Shown: positions 9,631 to 17,484, counted from the stretch's first letter. The stretch is DNA of 27,271 nucleotides from Branchiostoma floridae (GCF_000003815.2 NC_049991.1:5172467-5199737); one strand, 5' to 3'. Translations and numbers: made by a program. Notes: generated by a model from the sequence alone, not told the origin.

Positions 9631-10489
9631 TGTCGATGCGGAATAACAGTGAATAAATCTTTAACACAAAAAAGTACAGCGATCTTTGTACAATGCACTG
9701 CAACGTACAAAATATAGATATAGTTCGGCAACCTATTAACAACAAAACATTATAGGTCATTGACGTTATTTATGATCATTGATATTTTTTGATTGTGAAA
9801 TCATTGGGGATATGGGAATTTGGAAATCACTACTGAAAGGCGTTAGATGATATTGAAAGATAAGTATTGGTGATCATTGGAAGATGCTCCAAGTAATTGA
9901 ATCATATCACTCAAGAAGAAGGTCGACTTAAGAGCGACTGAAAATAAATTTGAGGTGAGCTATTTTTCTTTGTGTTGAAGTGTCAAGCTGCATCGTGGAT
10001 TGTGCAGATGAGCTTTCATGCTAATATCATTGGAGGATCTGTGAAAACTCCTTATGACCATTGAAAGGCAATTGAGGTCATTGAATTGAAAGACCGTGGA
10101 GATGATGTTACACCCACTGTTTTATTAAGGCCATGTTTATTAGATTATATGGATGACATCGATGAGCTAGCATCAATTTTCGTCCGTTTCCAAAAATAAA
10201 GAAAAGTTTCGACCAAACTGAATATCGTACAAAGCAGCGGCAAAATGATAAAATATCTGTCGCAAATTGCAAAAAGAAACATATCAGATACACAATTGTT
10301 TTAAATTTAATGTCAAAATAGATCTCAAAACCATCATACTAGGTCAAAAAAACAGATTATCCATTCAAAGTATCCGTTATCTATGTCACAATTAATTTAT
10401 TGATTACTAGCAAAATATGTCATATTCGAAAAGTGGTGCAGAAACCAAAGTAAGGGAAATCAGACTGGTGACATATACAGATTTTAATG
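9631..10489. other. unassigned sequence with recurring short GATCATTG-like words
   Basis: Short words of the form (G)RTCATTG or GACCATTG recur irregularly from about 9755 to 10090, too scattered to define a tandem repeat. A 61-codon minus frame (10293-10108) has no motif. No gene is seen. Confidence 0.35.
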
Positions 10490-10612
10490 CTGACTGCTTT
10501 TTGTACCTTAACAATCTTTATTAAGAAACAGGTCATGCTTGTAAGTAATGTGATTTGTAATGTACTGTTTTGTTTTGTTGAATAAAGCCTGAAAAAAATT
10601 ATTTAAAAAATC
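10490..10612 (+). other. possible 3' end of a retroposed transcript
   Basis: TGTTTTGTTTTGTTGAATAAAGCCTG-type sequence (AATAAA at about 10580) is followed at once by an A-rich run (GAAAAAAATTATTTAAAAAA). This is the layout of a polyadenylation signal and poly(A) tail, as left by a LINE or processed transcript. No coding part is recognisable upstream and no target-site duplication was found, so AT-richness alone could explain it. Confidence 0.25.
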
Positions 10613-11523
10613 ATATCAGATACTAATGTCGTAGAATGCCAACGTCAATGCCAAAGCGAAATAAGAAGATGGGAAAGACAAAATGAAGAATCTATTGTTC
10701 AGTATTCAATACCCCCCGTATGACATCTAACTAATATAGATTGCATAATGAAGGAAACCTTTTTGTCATTTTTCTTTTTAATTGTCATTCGCACGCTCGC
10801 ATCATTTTTGGAGTTCCACAGGATGTCACCCATATAGTCGAAGCAACATGGCCTAAGGTACGAAAACAACAGAACGTATATCTATCCATCATCTTAATGC
10901 TTTATTGGAGAAAAGGTTTCGTAAATGTGTTCAAGAGCCATGAACGCTTTTGATGATCCTTGGCATTCTGTTCATCAAGTCGTCGGAGTAGTTTAGATTT
11001 TAACTCTACAAACGCATTTGTAAATTACAGCGGAAACAAAATGACCTTTTCCGCGGCTTCGCGTCGGGACGTAATGCTCCTCTGTGCGTCAATGGATGCC
11101 TCGAGCACTTGAACCATTCACAGCGGATTACTTAACGTGGCGTCGGTCGTGAGTTACGTGAAAATGGCAAACTGGTACGTTGTCGTTTCTGATTAGGGGC
11201 GAGCATCCATCATACGGGGGAGCAAATAGGAAAGAATGACCTTTTCTGCACTTAACTTTCCACGTAGGTATGGTGCTTATTGATGCACGTAGAACATAAG
11301 CTATTACGTCTATCTGCACAAATGCGCCAGTCGGCTCTCAGTAAGGCGCACGGTGCCAACGTACACTTAAGGCGTCACCTTTCCTTACGTGTAACGTTCT
11401 CAAAGGGAAGGCCAGGGTCTAAGGGGAAAATGCTAAGGGTCGTACACGTGTCTTTCAAGACGAAAGGAATATGTAGAAGGAAGACAATGTTCAACCCAAA
11501 ACGCAGTTCTCTTAGAAAGGTTT
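10613..11523. other. unassigned sequence
   Basis: Plus frames at 10741-10953 (70 aa) and 11280-11525 (81 aa, basic, Arg/Lys-rich) and a minus frame at 11319-11128 show no recognised domain. The basic frame owes its composition partly to the purine-rich DNA that follows. The words AATGACCTTTTC occur at about 11040 and 11235, a minor direct repeat. Confidence 0.35.
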
Positions 11524-11736
11524 GAAAAGATAAAAATGTAGAATGAAAGAAGGGAAGACAGGAAGAAAGGAGATAATTGAATAAAGAAAAAAGAAAGGAA
11601 CGAAATAGAAGGAAGAACAAACTAAAGGCAAGAGAAAGAAAGGTAGAGAAATAAATAAACGAGAGAAAAAGACAGAACAAAGAAAAGAAAAATTAAGGTA
11701 CAAATAAAGGAAGGAAGGAAAGAAGGAAGGAAGATG
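11524..11736. repeat. polypurine (GAAA/GGAA) tract
   Basis: By hand count about 87% of the bases on the plus strand are purines. They run as imperfect GAAA, GGAA and GAAGG words, ending in GGAAGGAAGGAAAGAAGGAAGG (about 11710-11732). The Phe/Ser/Leu-rich minus-strand frames over it (11375-11680, 11512-11772, 11622-11810) are translations of this simple sequence. Confidence 0.9.
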
Positions 11737-11827
11737 GACTGAAAACGAAACCGATTGAGCATAATTTGACAAGAGCTACATCGGTAGTTTGTGTCGTGTA
11801 ATGGTACCATTACTTTGAGAAAACAGG

Positions 11828-12038
11828 ATACTGTAAATGCATTTAAGTTCGCGGGGATTTAATTTAGCGGAAGCGGGAAAAGGGAATTTTCTCCGTGGAT
11901 TTAAGTTCGCGGTAACACCATACACTGCAATCTAATACCATAACAGAAAAATGTTCGCGGTGGTTTTAAGTTGGCGGTAAAGTGGTCACCGCGAAAACCG
12001 CGAACATTAATCCACCGCGAATATTTCTACATTTGCAT
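11828..12038. mobile_element. TTCGCGG-family short inverted-repeat element, second copy
   Basis: Starts ATACTGTAAATGCATTTAAG and ends CTACATTTGCAT at about 12038. It contains AAGTTCGCGGGGATTTAATT, GTTCGCGGTGGTTTTAAG and GGTCACCGCGAAAACCGCGA. It aligns end to end, in reverse orientation, with the element at 9427-9630 at similar length. A pair of close copies facing each other about 2.2 kb apart can itself form a long-range inverted repeat. Confidence 0.75.
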
Positions 12039-12337
12039 AATAGCTTTATATATAGTAATCTGATGTGATAGCCCCACATAATCATCTGGAAATGTATGGG
12101 CCCAACCAAACTCCCTTTTCATACTACCAATCAAAACCATATCGCATAACAAAATAAAAGCATGTAACTGTGGATAATGATAGCACAGAACTATCACATT
12201 GATACACAGTCATTTATGTACATCCCTTAAGAGGTATTTAACGACATCTCGTTACAGCTGGTATATCTGCTACTATGACAACAAAAATCGATTCCACTGG
12301 CATGAACCAAAGAACTAATCATTTTCCATCATATCGA
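12039..12337. other. unassigned AT-rich sequence
   Basis: No frame, RNA or repeat recognised between the short element and the left arm of the large inverted repeat. Confidence 0.35.
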
Positions 12338-13003
12338 CACTAAAATTTGTCATAGAAATAGACCTGATAGGATCGCACATATAAAACTACAGTATATAAT
12401 GTTACAATAATGCATACCTATAATTACACATGCAAATTTGATTCCATTTTATTTGAAATTCAAACCAATCTGGCAATTCTTCTGCTCTCTTGTTTAACAA
12501 TCCAACATGGCGGACAATGCTTACGTCATAATCACAAGTCCAAATACTCAATAGAAACCATTCTAGAAATGTATATATTTTTAAAGTATACTCTATATAG
12601 TTGTTGTAAGGCTTTCCCTTTTCTGTAACTGTTTTACAGTAACTAAAGAGAATCGATTTTTTTAAACCAAGTATGGGCTTGGCGTAGGCGGCATGGGTGG
12701 AACCCATTACACAGCGAGAACATATTGATTAAAAAATAAGGTTAAGAAAAAAACGTGTTGTTCCGTCGAATAGATACCCATCAATAAACCATGTTCTGGG
12801 TGCTTCTCCCATTAGCATCGACATTTTTAACTGTTAGTCGTAATCACATATGTACAGAGCATGACAAGTACTCAATGAACTGGTAAGTTGTCATCAAGAG
12901 ATGCGTAATGGTTGTATAGCTCTATGGGTATTGGCAATCACGTGATTGTGACGTAGGCATCGCCCGCCATGTTGAATGGTTAACCGTAAGAGTCGAATCA
13001 AAT

Positions 13004-13021
13004 TTCAATAACATGTGTAAT
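13004..13021. repeat. left copy of 18-bp target-site-like duplication
   Basis: TTCAATAACATGTGTAAT here is repeated exactly at 13635-13652. The two copies bracket 613 bp that interrupt the inverted-repeat arm, which is what a target-site duplication should look like. Confidence 0.7.
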
Positions 13022-13308
13022 GTGCAACGAACTTCATACAAGAGAAGAAGCTGGAAGAGAACATCGCCGCCAAAGACGAGCACCAGCATTATCGCCCAGC
13101 CATCACAGCTCAAGACTTCATAGCGAAAGAAGAGAGCCTGAAGACGTCGCCACTGTTGGTAAAGCCTGCAGCGCTGAGACGCCAGAGCTTCAATGCCAGA
13201 GCAAGAAGACAGCACAACTGCGGCACAGACAACACGAGAAACAACATTGGGCTATCTTCTTTATGTATTTGCATTTTTCTGACAAGAATGATTGTTCTAG
13301 AACAATAG
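13021..13308 (+). pseudogene. open-frame remnant without start codon
   Basis: The frame is open for 95 codons from just after an in-frame TAA (13018-13020) to TAG (13306-13308), with no ATG until near the end. The first ~70 codons look coding: charged residues, mostly G/C in third position, with peptide parts such as EKKLEENIAAKDEHQHYRP and AQDFIAKEESL. The last ~25 codons turn hydrophobic (GLSSLCICIFLTRMIVLEQ). I do not recognise the protein. Its start coincides with the left junction of the insertion, so it would be a 5'-truncated C-terminal fragment of an element or host protein. A frame one base along (13020-13325, ATG at 13020, Arg-rich) is the alternative and looks less natural. Confidence 0.3.
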
Positions 13309-13385
13309 ATGATGTCATTTCTTAAAGGTCAGAGGTCATGCAATGCTCACAGCTAGAGCAGATTGCACTACTTTGCTGTACTGTG

Positions 13386-13448
13386 ATTGGTTAAGCCACC
13401 TAGGGCACCTTGTACCCAGCCAGGGCACTATGCACCCGGCCTATAAAA
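13386..13448 (+). promoter_or_regulatory. promoter-like block: CCAAT, tandem 20-mers, TATA
   Basis: ATTGG (13386-13390, CCAAT on the other strand) is followed by two adjacent 20-bp units (13402-13421 and 13422-13441, both AGGGCAC...CACCC/TACCC...GCC, 16 of 20 identical) and TATAAAAG at 13442-13449. This is standard pol II promoter geometry, and transcription would start near 13472 and run to the right. It lies inside the 613-bp insertion and most likely belongs to it. Confidence 0.5.
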
Positions 13449-13488
13449 GCAAGGACATGCTGTACTATGCTCATTTGAGCCCACAACA

Positions 13489-13527
13489 CTGAGGAAGCCA
13501 CACGGCGAAACATGTTTGTTGTGTGTC
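13489..13527 (+). ncRNA. hammerhead-ribozyme-like motif, probably imperfect
   Basis: CTGAGGA (13489-13495) fits the hammerhead core CUGANGA. It is followed by a hairpin GCC-ACAC-GGC (13497-13506) and GAAAC (13507-13511), then a possible stem III and GTC (13525-13527) as the cleavage triplet. Against a working ribozyme: an extra A (13496) sits between the core and stem II, stem III needs G-U pairs, and the flanks do not form an obvious stem I. The CTGA-stem-GAAAC plan is typical of the LTR-like ends of Penelope-like elements, so it may be a decayed member. Confidence 0.3.
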
Positions 13528-13533
13528 GGTTCG

Positions 13534-13539
13534 AATAAA
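13534..13539 (+). terminator. polyadenylation signal AATAAA
   Basis: Exact AATAAA about 90 bp downstream of the TATA box and inside the inserted segment. TATA followed closely by AATAAA is the U3-R arrangement of an LTR-like end. Confidence 0.4.
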
Positions 13540-13634
13540 GTTCCTAAACGGGGAACATGCGGCTCCAGCGTCTTTTCTGAGGATGTGGCGTAAGTGTGAA
13601 CGGTTGGCTTGAGGTTGTCCTTCTCCACATACTC

Positions 13635-13652
13635 TTCAATAACATGTGTAAT
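13635..13652. repeat. right copy of 18-bp target-site-like duplication
   Basis: Exact copy of 13004-13021. The sequence after it (from 13653) continues the reverse complement of the left arm of the large inverted repeat. Confidence 0.7.
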
Positions 13653-13730
13653 AGTTATATATACTGTAACATAGTTGTAGAATTTTATGCATGCAGGTAC
13701 TAGGTCTAAGTTTTCACAATTTAAGCACAC

Positions 13731-14273
13731 AACATTTTTGTTTAAGCCAACAACATGGCGGCTGCGTCAAGTGCATATCTTTCAACATACGAAAAAAATA
13801 AAAAAATACGGCACATCACTTTCGACATTCGATGCACATTTGCCAGCACAACAATATTAGCAATCAAAGCCAAAAGCTAAAACCTTTCTAGATATTAAAA
13901 GAAATTGCCTCTACGTGTTATTTCCCCATCTTTCACAAACCTTCTTAGCCGATAAGTGGATTGTGAAGAAATATCCATGAAGAAAAATCGACTCGTGTAT
14001 CAGCCTTCCGTATCGCTACGTTTATCCAATTCATCATTCCTCGCTTTCACAAAAGAATAGAATGCGTGTCCAATCCATAAAGTTGCCGCGGGAATAACTC
14101 ATGGGATGGCTGACCATGATTAATTGTGAACACTCCAGGCGTCCGGGAAACTGTCAGCGGTAGATATATGGCAAAACAAGAGATGAGACTCGCGGAGAAT
14201 CAGTCATAGTGGTCAGGTCTCCTACCACCTGCTGGGCATAATAGTTGTGGGTAATCGTTCAACGTCTTTTTAT
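13731..14273. other. unassigned sequence
   Basis: AACATGGCGGCTG at about 13753-13765 is a YY1-like site and the third appearance of AACATGGCGG in this region. Otherwise no gene or repeat is seen. The minus frame at 14427-14200 covers the hairpins and has no motif. Confidence 0.35.
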
Positions 14274-14390
14274 ATTTCAGCCATACCATAGGTATGGTGA
14301 AATATATTGTTATATTGCAATCCATACATAGTATGGGATTGCAATATATTGTTATATTGCAATCCCCATACATAGTATGGGATGCAATAT
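14274..14390. repeat. three consecutive hairpins
   Basis: Hairpin 1 (14274-14302) pairs ATTTCAGCCATACC with GGTATGGTGAAAT. Hairpin 2 (14312-14347) pairs ATATTGCAATCCATAC with GTATGGGATTGCAATAT. Hairpin 3 (14354-14390) is a near copy of hairpin 2, with ATATTGCAATCCCCATAC and GTATGGGATGCAATAT. Hairpins 2 and 3 share the loop ATA and differ by small compensating changes. They sit right before the satellite array. Confidence 0.75.
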
Positions 14391-14393
14391 ATT

Positions 14394-16270
14394 GTTTTTC
14401 CTGAGTTTCTCCTGTCAAATTCTTCAAGTGGATTCAACTTTTTCATTTTTTGGCCAAATGATCTGAAATTTGGCAGGGTGGTAGAAATAGCAAATACCCC
14501 CAGACGTTTTTTTCACTTTCTTGATAGAGGCCTTAGAATTTATGATATTTAGGGTTTTTGGTCATTTTTAGACAAAATATGTATATTTTGGGCCCCTGTG
14601 CCCTCGTATTACAAGCTAATGACCCGAAATTTGGTACAGAGGTGCATTGGACATATCAGCACAGAAAACCATCAACACTTTCTTCATAGATCACTTCAAA
14701 AATTAGTTATTTTAGGGTTTTTGGTCATTTTTGACTAAAAATGTTTATTTTTGGCTCCTATGCTCTTGTATTAAAACCAAATGACCTGAAATTTGGTACA
14801 GTGGTGCATTGAACATATGCTCACAGGACCCCATCAACCTTTTATTCATTGTTTACTCCAAAAATGAGTTATTTTGGGTTTTTTGGCCATTTTTGACTAA
14901 AAATGTATATTTTTTGCTCCTATGCCCTTGTATAGAAACCAAATGACCTGAAATTTGGTACAGAGGTGCATTGGACATATGCTCACAGGACCCCGTCAAC
15001 ACTTTCTTCAAAGATCACTTCAAAAATTAGTTATTTTGGGGTTTTCAGCCATTTTTGACTAAAAATGTATATTTTTGGCTTCTATGCCCTTGTATGTAAA
15101 CCAAATGACCTGAAATTTGGTAGAAAGGTAACTTGGACTTATGACAACAGGACTACATCAACACTTTCTTCATAGAACACTCATAAAATGAGTTATTTTG
15201 GGATTTGTAGCCATTTTTATCTAAAAAATGTATATTTTTGGCTACTATGCCCTTATATTGAAACCAAATGACCTAAAATTCGGCATGAAGGTGTGTAGGA
15301 CAAGTGCCCACAGTACTTCATTTTCCCATTGAGCAAACATTACTTCAAATTGTTGAATTTTGGGATTTTGTCAAGGATGAAGATGGATTGCAATATGCTG
15401 TATTTGCTCCTAAGCAAATGTCGGCCTTTCTAGTTTTTCCTTTCGTTCTCCTCCTGTCAAATCTTCAGAACACGGTATCTCCGTTGTTCCTCAACCGAAT
15501 GACTTGAAATTTGGCACAAGGGTAGAGTGGGCCAATACCCTCGGGCGTTTTTTTCATTTTTTCCATATCTGTCTCTTAAATGATTTTATTAAGGTTTTTT
15601 GGTCATCTTAAGACCAAAACTGTATATTTGGGCCCCCTGTACCCTGGTATTATAACCGAATGAGCTGAAATTTGGCACAGATGTGCCTTGATAAGTCCCC
15701 CATATAGATTCAATATCAGTTTTGGTGTACAGTACAACAAAATGCTTATTTTTGCGATTTTTTGACCAATTTTTGACCAAAAAAGGACACTTTTGGCCCC
15801 TGTACCCTGGTATTACAACCAAATGAGCTGAAATTTGACAGAGATGTGCCTTGATAATGCCCCCATATAAATTTAAGAACACTTTTGGTGTACAGTACAA
15901 CAAAATGCTTATTTTTGCGATGTTTTGACCAATTTTTGACCAAAAAAGGACACTTTTGGCTCCTGTACCTTGGTATTACAACCAAATGAGCTGAAATTTG
16001 ACAGAGATGTGCCTTGATAATCCCTTCATATAAATTCAATAACACTTTTGGTGTACAGTGCAACAAAATGCTTATTTTTGCGATTTTTGGCCAATTTTTG
16101 ACCAAAAAAGGACACTTTTGGCTCCTGTACCCTGGTATTACAATTAAATGACCTGAAATTTGGTATAGATAGGCATTAGATACTTGGTAACAAGATTCAA
16201 GTAAAATTTTTGACATAAACAACTTTAAAATGATTAATTTTGGCACTTTTCTGAGGGGAAATTTGTTTTC
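14394..16270. repeat. satellite-like tandem array, 162-bp monomer, two blocks
   Basis: The box AATGACCTGAAATTTGG (with variants) recurs at about 14457, 14618, 14780, 14942, 15104, 15267, 15498, 15659, 15822, 15985 and 16147. Spacings are therefore 161-163 bp, except one of 231 bp. The long interval holds a leader (about 15391-15497). Its second part, TTTTCC...CTCCTGTCAAAT, also precedes the first monomer (14394-14456). The first monomer of each block shares ATACCC and CGTTTTTTTCA. The array is thus two blocks, 14394-15434 and 15435-16270, each made of leader, head monomer and plain monomers. Block 1 monomers have ACATATGCTCACAGGACC. Block 2 monomers have CCCATATAAATT and a GACCAAAAAAGGACAC box. 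Confidence 0.92.
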
Positions 16271-16726
16271 TTTTGGCCTCCTGACGTGACCTTCCGTGAC
16301 CCCGCACAGAGCCACACCTGTGCGCGTCAGCCGGAGAGTTAATTGAATCAAAGACCTAGCCAATCAGCGAAGAGGAGGCCAAAGGCTAATTAATATTCAT
16401 AAGCGGGGCCTCATGATCCCGTATATAGCAGTGTTCCCGCCAGGGGGAGCAAAGCCCGCCTAAGGCTCTCGCATTTTAGACTATTCAGAAGGCTTTATAT
16501 TGTATCAGTTCTTAGGGGCATATCTATGATAATCGCAGCAGTCACTTAACTTCTCTTCAGGAGTTTAGCGTAACACTGTTTCAGGTCAAACCGTCAAAGG
16601 CAACTAAAAACAAACTTTAACGTTACTGAGTTCAACAGTACTTATAACTTGTTATCCGAAGTTGAAACGCTAGCGATGGTATTTTCGCTGCGCTGTTAGC
16701 TCCGTGCGACTGTTGTTGACGGTCTT
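16118..16726. repeat. direct duplication, copy A
   Basis: Begins inside the last satellite monomer (CCTGTACCCTGGTAT) and ends at GTTGACGGTCT. It aligns with 16735-17484. Shared landmarks in order: TTTGGTATAGATAGGCAT, AAGTAAAATTTTTG, AGGGGAAAT, AGCCAATCAGCGAAGAGGA, GGCTAATTAATATTCATAAG, CGGG, GCTCT(C/T)GCATTTTAG, CATATCTA(T/C)GATAATCG, CAGTCACTTA and GTTGACGGTCT. No coding frame is seen. The minus frame 16363-15746 extends into it from the satellite. Confidence 0.85.
16360..16427 (+). promoter_or_regulatory. CCAAT and TATA boxes in duplication copy A
   Basis: CCAATCAG (16360-16367) is followed by TAATTAATATTCATAAGCGGG and then GTATATAGC (16421-16429), a spacing normal for a pol II promoter. 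Copy B keeps CCAATCAG (16984-16991) and TAATTAATATTCATAAGCGGG but has no TATATA at the matching place. It may be the promoter of a transposon whose coding part is absent. Confidence 0.3.
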
Positions 16727-16734
16727 ATAACGGT

Positions 16735-17484
16735 ATATTTTGCACCCCTGTACCCTGGTATGAGTAACATTTGGTATAGATAGGCATAATATAGTTGGTA
16801 AAATGATCCAAGTAAAATTTTTGGCATAAAGTACTGTAAAAGGCTTAATTACAGCACTTTTTTTAGGGGAAATTGGTTTTCTTTCGTTCTCCATGCCGTG
16901 ACCTTTCGGACGTTCACCCCACAGAGCCGACATCTGCACCTGCGTCTAGCCGGCAGGAAGAGTTAATTCAATTAATGGTTCAGCCAATCAGCGAAGAGGA
17001 AAGCGAAGGCTAATTAATATTCATAAGCGGGACCACACAATACGTTAACTTGAACACTCAGGCCGTACAGACTTCTCGCCAGGATTTTTTCAAAGCGTCG
17101 GACAGGGGTCCGGGGGCCGCCGAATGTCCCTGGCGGGGTCCAGGGGCAGGGCCACTGTGGGGGGGACCCAGGTGGGCGAAGCCCCCCCGGAAGCTCTTGC
17201 ATTTTAGGCTATTGAGAAGGCTTCTTTTATCAGTTTTTTTAGGGCCATATCTACGATAATCGTAGCAGTCACTTACTTCTCTTCAGCAGTTTGACTTTAA
17301 AATATTTCGGGTCAAAGCTTCAAAGACAACTAAAACCTCATAAACAACAAACTTTACTTAGCTCAACAGTATACAAAAATATTGTACGGGTTGCCATCCT
17401 TAGTTGAAGCGTTTATTTATAGCGCTAGTATCTTCGCTGCGCCGTTAGCCGCCGTGCGACTTTTGTTGACGGTCTGATATCCCT
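16735..17484. repeat. direct duplication, copy B, with GC-rich insert
   Basis: Starts with TTTTGCACCCCTGTACCCTGGTAT and ends at GTTGACGGTCTGATAT. It is homologous to 16118-16726 throughout, except for a replaced or added segment at about 17040-17190. It retains a piece of the 162-bp satellite at its left end, so the duplication happened after satellite and unique sequence were already joined. Confidence 0.85.
17095..17190. other. GC-rich insert in duplication copy B
   Basis: Runs such as GGGGTCCGGGGGCCGCC, GGCGGGGTCCAGGGGCAGGG and GGGCGAAGCCCCCCC make this the most GC-rich part of the window, with short CCCTGG/CCAGGG and GGGG...CCCC complementarity. Copy A has only CCCGCCAGGGGGAGC (16436-16450) at this place. 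The short frames over it on both strands (17014-17202 minus, 17050-17259 plus) are Gly/Pro/Arg-rich by composition. Confidence 0.7.

Larger units (their letters stand above)
13022..13634 (+). mobile_element. 613-bp insertion, retroelement 3'-end-like, possibly Penelope-like
   Basis: The segment lies between exact 18-bp direct repeats and breaks an otherwise continuous inverted-repeat arm. In order it holds an ORF remnant ending at TAG (13306-13308), an ATTGG (inverted CCAAT) box, two tandem 20-bp units, a TATAAAA box, a hammerhead-like motif and AATAAA. An ORF tail followed by a promoter-bearing LTR-like block is the expected form of a 5'-truncated Penelope-like element, a family known to carry hammerhead ribozymes in its LTR-like ends. 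I saw no GIY-YIG or reverse-transcriptase motif, so the family is a guess. It could also be a solo LTR-like unit or a retroposed host sequence. Confidence 0.45.
12338..13730. mobile_element. large diverged inverted repeat (foldback element) with interrupted right arm
   Basis: The left arm, about 12338-12570, pairs with a right arm that is split into 12905-13021 and 13635-13730. The best block is 12503-12535 against 12942-12974, 29 of 33 bp, containing CAACATGGCGG and TACGTCA. Moving outward, GTTTAAC pairs with GTTAACC, AAATTTGATTC (about 12434-12444) pairs with 12995-13005, and ATTACACATG (12423-12432) pairs with CATGTGTAAT. Beyond that the match jumps to 13653 and continues: GTTAC..., TAGACCT (12361-12367) against AGGTCTA (13702-13708), and AAATTTGTC against the complement of CAATTT. 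The ~330-bp loop 12571-12904 is AT-rich. The overlapping ~100-codon frames on both strands (12402-12707 and 12410-12628) show no domain. Confidence 0.6.

Noticed and set aside
9755-10090. Recurring GATCATTG-like words as a tandem repeat
   Set aside because: Spacing is irregular and the flanks do not align between occurrences.
11375-11810. Phe/Ser/Leu-rich minus-strand ORFs resembling membrane proteins
   Set aside because: They translate the complement of a polypurine tract; hydrophobicity comes from TTC/CTT codons.
12402-12707. 101-codon minus-strand ORF facing a 72-codon plus-strand ORF
   Set aside because: They lie in the arm and loop of the large inverted repeat, have no motif, and are open on both strands, which suggests chance.
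15746-16363. 205-codon minus-strand ORF as a real gene
   Set aside because: It is a read-through of 162-bp satellite monomers with 54-residue periodicity and no domain.
17014-17259. Proline/glycine/arginine-rich ORFs on both strands
   Set aside because: They reflect the GC-rich insert; the homologous duplicate A has no such frame.
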